A DNA stretch of 64,000 nucleotides from Acidobacteriota bacterium (GCA_026393755.1 JAPKZO010000028.1:186001-250000), one strand, 5' to 3'. Positions 34,071 to 43,396 are shown, counted from the stretch's first letter. Made by a program: numbers and translations. Notes: generated from the letters alone by a model not told the origin.

Positions 34071-35483
34071 TCACGGATTCGTCCGGCCGCCAGCGTCGGA
34101 CGCGCCGGCGCGTGTGGCCGTCCTGGCTGCGGCCAGGAGCCGGTGAACGAAGGCCAGCATCCAGACTGTCTGGAGCATATAGCCCGCGGCTCTCGCACTG
34201 GCCACGCCCACCGATCCGTGATGGACAAGCAGCAGCGTTCCCGAGATGAACACAATGGCCCATCCCAGGTTCATCAGCGTCCTGAGCCACATGTTTCCAG
34301 CCGCGGCAATGATCTGTTCCACAGGCTTGAGCACGCTGACCAGTCCGGTCGTGACGAGAACGACGACCAGCGTCGGCCAACCGCTTCTGAAGCCCTCGCC
34401 GTACAGGCTCATGAGGTAGGGGCTGGCAATGCTCGCTATCAGAACAAACGGCAAGACGATGAGCGCATTCAACTTCATCATGAAGACGAGTATCTTCATC
34501 GTTTGCGTCCGGTCCTGCTGACCAAGTCGTTCCGAGAACACAGGTAACAAGACCTGGCCTAGTTGAACCGGAAGGAAGAACAGCACCGTGAACCACTGAT
34601 TGGCGGCGCCAAGCACTCCCATCTCCTCGTAGCCGTGCGACTGGTTGACGAGCAACGCCGCGCACAGCCAATTGGCGGGGCCAAGCATCGCTTCGGCGAA
34701 GACGGCCGGCAGGGCGAACCGCCACATCACCGAGATCTCCCGCCCGCTGCCTCTGAGGTTGAATGGAATCCTGTGCCGGTGCGTTTCCCTGCGCAGGGCC
34801 AGATGGTTGAGAAGCCAGTTGACGCCACAATTGAGTGCCAGCGCCCAGACGGCTCCGGTCAAACCGCCAAAGTAAGCCCCGGCAACCAGAATGGGAAACG
34901 AGATCAGTCCGACCAGCAGATTGATGTGAGCAATGGTCCTGAAAGCTTCAAAGCCAGACAGGGCCCCGGTCTGGGCGCCATTGAGCGCGCTGAGAAACAG
35001 TATCACCGCCGCGATCCTCAATACGCCCGCCAACTGAGGAGCATTGAGAGTACGGTCGGCAATCCATGGGGCGAACGCGGCAAGTCCCAGCGCCAGAAGT
35101 CCGCCAGTCGCAATCGCGACGAGACTCGAGAGAGCGATAATCCGTCCGGCCCGGTTCGGATCGCTGTGGCGGAACTCGGCGACGTGTTTGGTCGCGGTCA
35201 GCCCCAGACTGAACCCGGCGAAGATCGCGAACATGCCCACCGTGGCCTGGATCATCCCGAGTTCGCCGTAGCCCGCCTTGCCCAGCACTCGAACCACGAT
35301 GATCCAGGCGGCCAGCATCAGCGTTTTCGAGCTTGCCGCTCCGGCAATCGACCAGACGACTCCCCGGGCGAGCCGGGAGCCGGTCTCAGAGTTCTTCAGC
35401 CTGTCCAGAGCTGGACGCAGCGCATCTGGACACGACGCGTAGGCGATCGTGGTCAGGTTGATTGACGGCAGCGACAATCGCAT
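34071..35483 (-). CDS. wzx: Wzx-type polysaccharide flippase
   Basis: The 470-residue protein is highly hydrophobic, with about 12 to 14 predicted membrane helices in the pattern of the MATE/polysaccharide-transport fold. Typical elements are GVVWSIAGAASSKTLMLAAW near the N-terminus and GYGELGMIQATVGMFAIF after it. It would flip undecaprenyl-linked repeat units across the inner membrane for Wzy-dependent polymerisation. It sits directly upstream of the wzy-like gene in the same operon. The substrate is unknown. Confidence 0.88.
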   Translation of the reverse strand: MRLSLPSINLTTIAYASCPDALRPALDRLKNSETGSRLARGVVWSIAGAASSKTLMLAAWIIVVRVLGKAGYGELGMIQATVGMFAIFAGFSLGLTATKHVAEFRHSDPNRAGRIIALSSLVAIATGGLLALGLAAFAPWIADRTLNAPQLAGVLRIAAVILFLSALNGAQTGALSGFEAFRTIAHINLLVGLISFPILVAGAYFGGLTGAVWALALNCGVNWLLNHLALRRETHRHRIPFNLRGSGREISVMWRFALPAVFAEAMLGPANWLCAALLVNQSHGYEEMGVLGAANQWFTVLFFLPVQLGQVLLPVFSERLGQQDRTQTMKILVFMMKLNALIVLPFVLIASIASPYLMSLYGEGFRSGWPTLVVVLVTTGLVSVLKPVEQIIAAAGNMWLRTLMNLGWAIVFISGTLLLVHHGSVGVASARAAGYMLQTVWMLAFVHRLLAAARTATRAGASDAGGRTNP

Positions 35484-35536
35484 TGGCGGTTACCTGACAG
35501 TCGCTGCCGTCGCCACAGGGGCCAATCGGGACAGCT

Positions 35537-36394
35537 TCAAGACCGGCGAGAGTGAAACAGGTTTTCGCACACCGGCCCGAACGGGCTCTTCGCGCTGACC
35601 GCCACGCAATTCCACGATCGTTCGAAGTCCAGGTCGAGCGTGCCCGACCTGGTCAGTCGATAGATCTTCCATCCCTCTCCGAGCACGCCGCGAATGTCGT
35701 CGAGGCTGAAGTGCTCTCGACTCGTGGCATTGAACTCGAAGATGATCAACGGAGCACAGCGGCGCAGAAATTCCCGGCCACCTCGGAGCACTCCCGGCTC
35801 GGCGCCTTCCACATCAATGAGCAGCGCCGAGGTCCCCTCGACGCCACCGAGCGCCAGATCCAGCGTCGTTGCGGGTATGTCGCGGGATACCCCCTCGACC
35901 GTTTCCGCCGTCGAGGCAGCTGTTGGCCTTCGCACTTCGAAGCGCAGAACCCCCGGGCGTCCGTCCTCGTTGACCAACTTCCCGATCACTTCGACATTGC
36001 GTCGACCGTTCAGCTCGGCGCTCCTGCGGACGGCTTCCGCACATTCCTCGATCGGCTCGAACGCCACGATGCGGGCGACGTTGGTGTGGCGGGCGACATC
36101 GATTACGAACTCCCCGACGCTCGCGCCGACATCGATGAACGTTACCGGCCCCTCGTGCCCGCCAATCACGGTGTCCAGAAAGAGATGGGTCTCAGGCTCA
36201 TTCCAGCTGCCGGCAACCAGTCTGCAATAGGCTGCGGCGACACGATGGTCAAAGCGCATGGTCTGGCCGTGGATCGAGAAGTTGCGGTCGCGCCGATTCA
36301 ACCTCAGGAAAAATCCCAGCCCCTTCAGCTGGATCCCGAAGCGATCCTGAACCCACCCGTAGAGCAGGACGTAGATTTTCGTCAGGAAGAACAT
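35537..36394 (-). CDS. FkbM-family SAM-dependent methyltransferase
   Basis: The protein has 285 residues with the SAM-binding motif VTFIDVGASVGEFVIDVAR, the acidic loop VAFEPIEECAEAVRR, and the family motif LLIDVEGAEPGVLRGG, followed by LIIFEFN. These are typical of FkbM methyltransferases, which O-methylate sugars or other small substrates. In a polysaccharide locus it probably methylates a sugar hydroxyl of the exopolysaccharide. It has no signal peptide. It lies between the flippase and the GDP-fucose synthase genes with short gaps. Confidence 0.88.
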   Translation of the reverse strand: MFFLTKIYVLLYGWVQDRFGIQLKGLGFFLRLNRRDRNFSIHGQTMRFDHRVAAAYCRLVAGSWNEPETHLFLDTVIGGHEGPVTFIDVGASVGEFVIDVARHTNVARIVAFEPIEECAEAVRRSAELNGRRNVEVIGKLVNEDGRPGVLRFEVRRPTAASTAETVEGVSRDIPATTLDLALGGVEGTSALLIDVEGAEPGVLRGGREFLRRCAPLIIFEFNATSREHFSLDDIRGVLGEGWKIYRLTRSGTLDLDFERSWNCVAVSAKSPFGPVCENLFHSRRS

Positions 36395-36483
36395 GGATTT
36401 CCGGGTCAGGCCACGGAGAGCGCGTGGCCCAGCCCCCCTACGACACAGGGAGGAGCGACGCGATACGAAATCACCGCGCCATC

Positions 36484-37449
36484 CTACGCAACCGACATCG
36501 CGCCACGGGCCGCGGCGTGGTTCTCGAGGAACCAGCGATACGACTGGGCGATGCCTTCTTCGAGCGCAATGCGGTGGCGCCAGCCAAGCGCGTGCAAGCG
36601 CGACACGTCGAGGAGCTTCCGCGGCGAGCCGTCGGGCTTGGTGGTGTCGAAGACCAGGCGCGCGGCGGGATAGACAGCCAGGCGCACCATGTCCGCGAGT
36701 TCCCTGATGGACAGGTCGACCCCGGTGCCCACGTTGATGTGGCCGGTGTCTTCGTAGTGACCCATCAGATACACGCAGCAGTCAGCGAGATCGTCCACGT
36801 GGAGGAACTCGCGCTTGGGCGAGCCGGTGCCCCAGATAGTCACGTCCGGATTCCCCGCCTCCCTGGCATCGTGAAACTTCCTGATGAGCGCGGGCAGCAC
36901 GTGCGAGCTCTGCAAATCGAAGTTGTCGTTGGGGCCGTATAGGTTCGTCGGCATCGCCGAGATGAAGTTGCTGCCGTACTGGCGCCTGTACGACTGACAC
37001 AACTTGATGCCGGCAATCTTCGCGATGGCATACGCCTCGTTGGTGGGTTCAAGCGGACCGGTCAGGAGATACTCCTCGCGAATAGGCTGCGGGCACTCGC
37101 GCGGGTAGATGCAGGAACTGCCCAGATAGAGCAGCTTCTCTGCCTTGAACAGATGCGCGGCGTGGACAACGGTGGCGTGAATCATCATGTTGTCGTAGAT
37201 GAATTCCGCCGGCCGCGTGGAGTTCGCCATGATGCCGCCGACGGTGCCTGCCACCAGAAACACGAATTCCGGGCGGTTGGCCCGGAACCAGTAATTCACG
37301 GCAGCCTGATCGCGCAGGTCAAGCTGGTCTCTGGTCGCGCACAGAACGCGCTGGAAACCTCCGGCGTTCAGCCGGCGCAGGATGGCCGAGCCGACAAGAC
37401 CGGCATGGCCGGCCACGAAGATTCTGGAGTCGGGGTTGAGAGTGGTCAT
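36484..37449 (-). CDS. fcl: GDP-L-fucose synthase
   Basis: The 321-residue protein matches GDP-L-fucose synthase (GDP-4-keto-6-deoxymannose 3,5-epimerase-4-reductase). The N-terminal motif is FVAGHAGLVGSAI. The typical KLLYLGSSCIYP strand carries the catalytic Ser, followed by EPTNEAYAIAKIAG (YxxxK), MPTNLYGPNDNFD and the substrate region GTGSPKREFLHVDDLAD. The enzyme completes GDP-fucose formation from GDP-mannose. The partner gmd (GDP-mannose 4,6-dehydratase) is not in the window, so it must be encoded elsewhere. Fucose is therefore a likely component of the polysaccharide. Confidence 0.95.
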   Translation of the reverse strand: MTTLNPDSRIFVAGHAGLVGSAILRRLNAGGFQRVLCATRDQLDLRDQAAVNYWFRANRPEFVFLVAGTVGGIMANSTRPAEFIYDNMMIHATVVHAAHLFKAEKLLYLGSSCIYPRECPQPIREEYLLTGPLEPTNEAYAIAKIAGIKLCQSYRRQYGSNFISAMPTNLYGPNDNFDLQSSHVLPALIRKFHDAREAGNPDVTIWGTGSPKREFLHVDDLADCCVYLMGHYEDTGHINVGTGVDLSIRELADMVRLAVYPAARLVFDTTKPDGSPRKLLDVSRLHALGWRHRIALEEGIAQSYRWFLENHAAARGAMSVA

Positions 37450-37520
37450 GGTGTGCCCGTCGCCAATCGAAGACCACTCCCGGAGGGGTGTGGTCTCAGG
37501 GCGGAAGTATACCGTCTGTC

Positions 37521-39569
37521 CTATTTGGCAGCACGCCAGGGTCCGACATGGACCGAATGTTGCTCGCGGGCGCCAGCATACGTGCCCGATCTCCGATCGG
37601 CGCGGCGGCGATCCGTTGATCCCGCCCGAAGCTCGCGCCGATCGTTGCCTGACGCGCGATACCCGCCAACGCTTTCGACGGCCGGATCGAAGTCGCCATC
37701 GACCAGGCGAAGCTCGCGGCGCTGCGGCCTCCGCACGAGACGGCGATCGAACTCGATCTCCATCCTCACAACCTCGATGCTCAGTCGCTTACATTCCGAA
37801 CGCGCGGCGTCCAGGCGTTCGGGCGTGACGTGCCGGCACGCCATAATCAACTTCCGCGCGGACGTTTCCGCCACCGCACGCTCGAGGCTGCCGATGTCTC
37901 CCCACACGGGAACGCCGTTGACCATCCCGCCGCTCTTGGCCGGATCGTCATCGATGAAGCCGACCGCCCGCATGCCAAACGCATCGTTGGCCAGCAACTG
38001 CGGCAGCAACAGGCCCCCGGTCATGCCCGCGCCATACACGAGAACCGGGATCCCGTCTTCCCTGGCCGCGTCGCGCCGGCTGACCAGCACGCGATACGAA
38101 ATTCTGGCCCCACTGGCCAGGATCATCTTGACGAGCGCGTAGATCACGAACACCGAACTCGGGCTCTGGTCGCCGAACATGAGCCGGTGCGCGAGCAGCG
38201 AGATAAACGTCGCGCTGAGAATTGCGAGAGTCAGCCGCCGGAAGTCGTCAAGCGCCGCCAGCCGCCACGTCCCGCGATACAGCTTGAAGCTCCACAGCGC
38301 CACCACGGTGGTCGGCACCAGCACGGCGACCATGGTCATGGCCTGGGTTCCAAAGGAGGTCAGGTCCCACTTGTCGAGCTTGAGCGCCAGCGCCACGTAC
38401 ACGGCGAACATCACCATGGCCGCGTCCGCGAACACCGAGAAGAACGACTTGCGCAGAACGGGCGCCTCGTAGAACCGCAGCACGAGGCCGCTCCGAATCA
38501 CCGCAAATTCTTCGTAGCCGAGACGCGCCACACCGACGAAGCCCGCCATCAGCAGGCCCAGCAGGAGCAGCCCGGCATCGAAGGCCCTCATCAGGATCGA
38601 GAGCATCCCGGCGGCTGCAAAGAAGAGACCGACGCCGTAGAGGATGAACACGACCTTGCGATGGCCAATGCCGCGCGCAAGCAACCGATGATGGAAGTGG
38701 TTCCGATCCGCTTCGTACAGGTGGTTGCTGCCAGGCTGGCTGATGCGGCGAATCGTTCTCCTGGCCATCGATACGGCCGTATCGGTGATCGGCAGACCAA
38801 GCAGGAACACGGGCATCGCGGCTGCAAAGCCGGACGAGAGGGTCGCGCTGCCGGGCAGCGCCAGACATCCCAGGAAGAACCCGATGGCGGTCGCCCCGGT
38901 GTCTCCCAGGAAGATCCTGGCGGGATGCAGGTTGTACGGGAGGAAGCCGATCAGGCCGCCAGCCACCACGACGGCGGCGGCAGCCATGCCCAGCTCGTGC
39001 TCGATCGAGAAGATCGCAGCCAGACTGGCGGTCGACACGAGAGCCAAACCCGCAGACAGCCCGTCGAGACCGTCAACGATGTTGAAGGCATTCGTGACGC
39101 CCATGATCCACAACATCGACAGCGGAATCGCGAGCACGCCGATGTACACCTCGCGGCCGAACAAGTGCACGACTGGCGACAGACACACGCCGAAGCTGAT
39201 CGCGATGGCCGCGCCCACCCCGTGGGCGATGATCTTGGGCCATGCGGGCAGCGCCCGGATGTCGTCCCAGAGCGAGACGAACACGATCGGCACGAGCCCG
39301 AGACCAATGCCAATCACAAACGAGCCATTGATCGTACGGACCGCGTGGTTCGGCCAGGCCAGCCCCAGCAACGTAAACGTCAGCACGATCGATCCGATCA
39401 CCGCCACGCCGCCCAGCAGAGGCATCGGCTCGCGGTGAACCTTGCGTGGATTCGGCCGATCCACCGCCCCAACCGCAATGGCCAGGCGACGAGCCAGTGG
39501 CGTCAGCGCCAGGCTCGCCAATGCGGCCACCAGAAGCGGCAAGACAAATTGCAGAAGTCGGGACGTCAC
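37521..39569 (-). CDS. WecA/TagO-like sugar-1-phosphate transferase fused to a CapD-type N-terminal region
   Basis: Residues 1 to about 330 form a MraY/WecA-type transferase with many TM helices, the motif VDRPNPRKVHREPMPLLGG, a membrane-proximal AFNIVDGLDGLSAG, LGDTGATAIGF, and DRNHFHHRLL, the family HxH loop. It would start repeat-unit synthesis on undecaprenyl phosphate. Residues 350 to about 610 look like the front part of CapD/WbpM-type proteins: further TM helices, VALWSFKLYRGTWR, then a Rossmann-like VLVYGAGMTGGLLLPQLL nucleotide-binding domain. The catalytic SDR part of CapD is missing. The C-terminal 60 residues are Arg-rich and poorly conserved. The GTG start lies 17 bases after the wzc stop. 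Confidence 0.87.
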   Translation of the reverse strand: MTSRLLQFVLPLLVAALASLALTPLARRLAIAVGAVDRPNPRKVHREPMPLLGGVAVIGSIVLTFTLLGLAWPNHAVRTINGSFVIGIGLGLVPIVFVSLWDDIRALPAWPKIIAHGVGAAIAISFGVCLSPVVHLFGREVYIGVLAIPLSMLWIMGVTNAFNIVDGLDGLSAGLALVSTASLAAIFSIEHELGMAAAAVVVAGGLIGFLPYNLHPARIFLGDTGATAIGFFLGCLALPGSATLSSGFAAAMPVFLLGLPITDTAVSMARRTIRRISQPGSNHLYEADRNHFHHRLLARGIGHRKVVFILYGVGLFFAAAGMLSILMRAFDAGLLLLGLLMAGFVGVARLGYEEFAVIRSGLVLRFYEAPVLRKSFFSVFADAAMVMFAVYVALALKLDKWDLTSFGTQAMTMVAVLVPTTVVALWSFKLYRGTWRLAALDDFRRLTLAILSATFISLLAHRLMFGDQSPSSVFVIYALVKMILASGARISYRVLVSRRDAAREDGIPVLVYGAGMTGGLLLPQLLANDAFGMRAVGFIDDDPAKSGGMVNGVPVWGDIGSLERAVAETSARKLIMACRHVTPERLDAARSECKRLSIEVVRMEIEFDRRLVRRPQRRELRLVDGDFDPAVESVGGYRASGNDRRELRAGSTDRRRADRRSGTYAGAREQHSVHVGPWRAAK

Positions 39570-39586
39570 GGTCGCTATCTCTATCG

Positions 39587-41995
39587 CTACGTCTTCGCGT
39601 CGCTCGAGTAGTAGGTGGCGTACTCGCGCTTGTAGTAGTGCGAGTAGTAGTACGGGTTGCGCTGCAGATTGACGCGGTTCAGGACGAAGCCCATGATCGT
39701 GGCCTTCGACGCGCGCAACTGTTCGAGGGCGGTCCCCACCATGTAACGGCTCACCTGTTCACATCCAACGATGAACACCACGCCGTTGGTGAGGTGGGCA
39801 ACCACCGACGCATCGGTCACCGCCATCACAGGGGGCGCATCCAGGATCACCCAGTCGAAGTTCTGCTGGAAGCTGGCCAGCAGGTCCTTGAAGCGCGCTG
39901 AGCCCAGCAGTTCCGACGGGTTCGGCGGATGCGGGCCGGCCGGCAACACCCAGAGTGACGGCATGGCGGTCTTGACGACGGCCTCGCCAGGCTTGGCGAC
40001 GCCAACCAGAATGCTCGAGAGACCAGGATTCGTCGGGATCTTGAATATGTCGTGGTGGCGCGACTTGCGCATGTCGGCGTCCACCAGCAGCACCCGCTGC
40101 CCGGTCTGCGCCAATGTCATCGCCAAATTCGCCGCGACCGTCGTCTTCCCCTCGCCCGGCTGCGTGCTGGTGATCACCATCGACCGCGAACCCGCTTCGG
40201 CGGTCGAGAAAAGAACGTTCGTGCGAATCGCGCGGAACGCCTCGGTGAAGCTCGTCGGCACGCCGTCGTGCAGGAACGGCGAGCCGGCGATGACCATCTC
40301 CTTCTTGCCAAGAGCCGGAATCAATCCCAGGAATGACAGGCCAAGTTGCTTGAGCTCTTCGGGGTTCCTGATGCGGTTGTCCACGTATTCGACGACGAAC
40401 GCCAGGGCGATGCCGGCCATCAGTCCGCCCAGCAATCCCAGCAGCAGGTCCCTGGATTTCCGCGGCAGGATCGGGCTGCGCGGGACCTCGGCCTGATCGA
40501 CAATCCGGATGTTGCTGGTCTTCAGCTCGCCCGAGATGCCGGTTTCCTTGGAGCGCTGCATCAGCGCGTCGTACATCAGCTTGTTACTCTCGGCCTCGCG
40601 GCGCAGCACGCCGTACTGGATGCCCTTGGCGTTCAGCGAGAGCGCGTCCCGCTTCTGCCCTTCGAGAGCGCCAGCCAGACTGCGTTCCTGGGCCTGAGCC
40701 GACAGGAACTCGTTGTGCACGGACTGGACAACCTTGTTGATTTCGGCGTCGAGCCGAGCCTCCGCGCCCTGGATCGCCATCACCAGTTTGATCATGTCGG
40801 GGTGCTTGTCGCCCAGACGTTCGGCCATCTGCGCGCGCTGCCGCTGCAGGTCCGACAACTGCGACTTCAGTTGTTGAATGAACGTGTTCGACAGAATCGC
40901 GGGGAAGGTATCGAGGGCCGAGCGGTTGTTTTGAAGGCTGCTCAACTGGCTATATAGCGCTTCCTTCTCGAAACGATCCGTTCGCGCCTTGGTGTAGGCG
41001 GTGTTCAGATCGGTCAGGCGCTGGACAACGATGTTCTGACGGTCTTCGAGGGCAACCGCATCACCTTGCTCGCGGTACTCCTGCAGCGCCCGCTCGCTGT
41101 CTTCGAGTTTCTTGCGTTCGACGACCAGTTGCTGCCCGAGCCAGTCCGAGGCTTCCTTGCTCGACAGAAACTTGTACTCGAGGTTCTGTTCGATGTACTG
41201 CTTGGCCACCGTATTGATGATCGTCGCCGCCATCGCCGGGTCGGGCGATGCGTACTCGATGTCCACCAGGCGGCTGTTGCGAATCGGGGTCACAGAGAGG
41301 CCGCCGAGGAACGCGTCAATCAACCCCGACTGCGCGGCGGTTTCGTTGGCGTTCGCCACGCTGGCTGTGGCCTTCGGAGGGCCGGAGAAGAGGCCCATCA
41401 CCCAACCCGTCGCGGCCGATGTGGCTCCCCTGACGGTTCCCATTACGCTGAACGGCGTCTTCTTCTGGCCGCCACTGCCGCCAAATTCAGGGTTCTCCCA
41501 CAGCTTGAGTGTGTTGATCGTGCGGCGAGCAAGAGCGCGGCTCTGCAGAATGGTGAACTGCGTCCGGTAGTACTCCTCGGTCCACTGCTCCTGATCGATG
41601 ACTTGCTTGAAAGAGACGACGTTTGGATTTTCGGGCTCGAGGAGCAGTTGAACGCGGGCCTGGTAGATGGGCGTGGCCGTAAACGTCTGGACCGCCACGA
41701 TCAGGAAGATGACAACCGCCGTCGTCAACGCGATCCATCGATGCCGGTAGATCGTCTTGACGTTGCCCACCAGTTGGGCCGCCTTCGCGCGCGCGCCGCC
41801 GTCGGGACCGACAGGGCCGCCGTACGGGCTATATCCACCATACCCGCCGTACGACCCGTAACCGCCGTACCCCTGGCCCTGGCCCTGCCCCTGCCCTCGC
41901 CTCTCCCGCGCCGATCGGGCCGGCGCGCCCGGAGTTGGCGTGCCAGGAGTCGGAGTGGCCGGTACTGGCGCACCGGGGTTCACGTGATCAGACAT
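39587..41995 (-). CDS. wzc: Wzc-like chain-length regulator and tyrosine autokinase (BY-kinase)
   Basis: The protein of about 802 residues has a Wzz-type domain with flanking TMs (YQARVQLLLEPENPNVVSF near the first; the second about residue 500), a long coiled-coil region, and a cytoplasmic BY-kinase domain. The kinase has Walker A STQPGEGKTTVAANLA, Walker A' VLLVDADMRKS, Walker B VILDAPP, and a Tyr-rich tail with YYYSHYYKREYATYY for autophosphorylation. It controls polymer length and export with Wza. Unusually, the N-terminus before TM1 is a Pro/Thr stretch and then a Gly/Tyr/Gln-rich segment (GYGGYGSYGGYGGY). The ATG at 41995 is favoured. ATG 42019 is an alternative. Confidence 0.93.
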   Translation of the reverse strand: MSDHVNPGAPVPATPTPGTPTPGAPARSARERRGQGQGQGQGYGGYGSYGGYGGYSPYGGPVGPDGGARAKAAQLVGNVKTIYRHRWIALTTAVVIFLIVAVQTFTATPIYQARVQLLLEPENPNVVSFKQVIDQEQWTEEYYRTQFTILQSRALARRTINTLKLWENPEFGGSGGQKKTPFSVMGTVRGATSAATGWVMGLFSGPPKATASVANANETAAQSGLIDAFLGGLSVTPIRNSRLVDIEYASPDPAMAATIINTVAKQYIEQNLEYKFLSSKEASDWLGQQLVVERKKLEDSERALQEYREQGDAVALEDRQNIVVQRLTDLNTAYTKARTDRFEKEALYSQLSSLQNNRSALDTFPAILSNTFIQQLKSQLSDLQRQRAQMAERLGDKHPDMIKLVMAIQGAEARLDAEINKVVQSVHNEFLSAQAQERSLAGALEGQKRDALSLNAKGIQYGVLRREAESNKLMYDALMQRSKETGISGELKTSNIRIVDQAEVPRSPILPRKSRDLLLGLLGGLMAGIALAFVVEYVDNRIRNPEELKQLGLSFLGLIPALGKKEMVIAGSPFLHDGVPTSFTEAFRAIRTNVLFSTAEAGSRSMVITSTQPGEGKTTVAANLAMTLAQTGQRVLLVDADMRKSRHHDIFKIPTNPGLSSILVGVAKPGEAVVKTAMPSLWVLPAGPHPPNPSELLGSARFKDLLASFQQNFDWVILDAPPVMAVTDASVVAHLTNGVVFIVGCEQVSRYMVGTALEQLRASKATIMGFVLNRVNLQRNPYYYSHYYKREYATYYSSDAKT

Positions 41996-42049
41996 TTCCC
42001 GGGACCCTTCGATGAGCATTGCCTTAGATCCTTCGTGGACAAGATTCGG

Positions 42050-42055
42050 TATACT
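42050..42055 (+). promoter_or_regulatory. TATACT -10 box seven bases before a GTG start
   Basis: TATACT is followed by seven bases and then the GTG at 42063 that begins the beta-barrel gene. The GTATAC core is palindromic, so it may also serve the divergent wzc-like gene as TATACC on the other strand. No strong -35 box is visible. Confidence 0.45.
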
Positions 42056-42062
42056 GCCCTGC

Positions 42063-43334
42063 GTGCAGCTCACACCTTGCCGTCTGTCATACGCCATTAA
42101 GACTGTCGTTCGCTGCGGTCTGGCCGTGCTGGTGATCTGCGGGCCCGCATTCGCCCAGATCCAGGCCCCGGCGCCACCACCCGCAGACCCAATCCAATCG
42201 CAGGACCCGTGGGAACAAGCGCGTGTCAGGATCGGTCCGCTGGCCTTTACGCCCAGCTTCCTGCTGAAGAACCTCGGTTGGGACACCAACGTGTTCAACG
42301 AACTCGTGAATCCCAAGAAGGACTTCACCGTGACGGCGGGCGGGCTCGTCAACTGGTGGTTGCGCGCGGGAGACATGCGCCTGATCGGGAGCGACTCGTT
42401 GGACGGCATGTACTTCGCGACGTATGCGTCTCAGCGGGCCATGAACCACAGCCACAGCCTGCGGATCGAGTACCGGGGCAACCGGCTGCGGCCCTATGCG
42501 CTGGGCTCGTACTCGTCGATCAAGGACCGGCCCGGCTACGAAATCGACACGCGCGCCCGCCACACCGAGACTGCGTTGGGTGGAGGGCTGGACATGCGGC
42601 TTGCCGGCAAGACACGTCTCGACTTTGCTGGCCGGCGTACCACTTATGCGTTTGCCAGGGGCGAGACATTCGCGGGAACCACGCTGGCGCATCTCCTGAA
42701 TCAGAAAGGCACGTTCGGCATTGCCACTCTGCGTTACGCGGCGACGCCGTTGACCACGCTGACGCTGCTGGGCGAGTACGGGCAGGAACGATTCGACGAG
42801 TCGCTCGCGCGCAACAACGACTCGTACCGCGTCATGGCCGGCGTCGAACTCGATCCGTTCGCCCTGATCAAAGGCAGCGCCAAGGTGGGGTACCGGCGCG
42901 TCAATATGATCTCGCCCACCATCCCCGACTTCGCGGGCCTGGTGGCGGAAGTCAATCTGAGCTATGTCCTGCTTGGCCAGACCCGTTTTGGCGTCGGCGT
43001 CAATCGCGAACCTCAGTTTTCGTACAGCGTTACTCAGCCGTACTACGTCTTGACGGGCGTCACTGGTTCGGTGCGCCAGGGGTTGGGCCTGGGCTGGGAC
43101 GTCGAGGCCCGCGGGGCCACGCAACAACTGGCCTACCGCCAGGTGTCCGGCATTACTGAAAGCGTCGCGGGACGGGTTGATCGCGTTCATTCGTACGGTG
43201 GAGGAATCGGCTATCGTCTCAGTCCTGGCATCCGCATGGGCGCCAACGTCGATTACTATCAGCGCCGCTCGGTCACATACGGCAGCGCCTACAAGACCTT
43301 GCGCTACGGCCTCGCGGCCACCTACGAGTTCTAG
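42063..43334 (+). CDS. Outer-membrane beta-barrel protein of the exopolysaccharide locus
   Basis: The GTG start gives a protein of about 423 residues with a signal peptide (YAIKTVVRCGLAVLVICGPAFAQ) and a Pro-rich linker. Repeated amphipathic strands with alternating hydrophobic and polar residues follow, ending in ATYEF with the C-terminal aromatic residue typical of outer-membrane proteins. It resembles EpsL/BBP2-type beta-barrels in exopolysaccharide loci, whose role is thought to be in polymer secretion. It is divergent from wzc and convergent with the wza-like gene, so it belongs to the same export machine by position. An ATG further upstream is less likely. Confidence 0.8.
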   Translation: MQLTPCRLSYAIKTVVRCGLAVLVICGPAFAQIQAPAPPPADPIQSQDPWEQARVRIGPLAFTPSFLLKNLGWDTNVFNELVNPKKDFTVTAGGLVNWWLRAGDMRLIGSDSLDGMYFATYASQRAMNHSHSLRIEYRGNRLRPYALGSYSSIKDRPGYEIDTRARHTETALGGGLDMRLAGKTRLDFAGRRTTYAFARGETFAGTTLAHLLNQKGTFGIATLRYAATPLTTLTLLGEYGQERFDESLARNNDSYRVMAGVELDPFALIKGSAKVGYRRVNMISPTIPDFAGLVAEVNLSYVLLGQTRFGVGVNREPQFSYSVTQPYYVLTGVTGSVRQGLGLGWDVEARGATQQLAYRQVSGITESVAGRVDRVHSYGGGIGYRLSPGIRMGANVDYYQRRSVTYGSAYKTLRYGLAATYEF

Positions 43335-43335
43335 G

Positions 43336-43396
43336 GACAATCAATCCGGGATTGATTGTCTGCGCGTCCTGCCACAATCAATCCCGGATTGATTGT
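43336..43396. repeat. Pair of CAATCCGGGATTG palindromes between convergent genes
   Basis: Two long palindromes with the core CAATCCGGGATTG or CAATCCCGGATTG (43336-43360 and 43374-43396) lie just after the beta-barrel stop codon and just before the wza-like stop codon. Their layout resembles the CACTCCCGGAGT family but with different outer bases. A bidirectional terminator function is plausible. Confidence 0.85.

Noticed and set aside
37830-39611. Plus-strand frame of 593 codons opposite the WecA-type fusion
   Set aside because: It is rich in Arg, Gln and His as expected for the antisense of a membrane protein, has no domain and no start signal.
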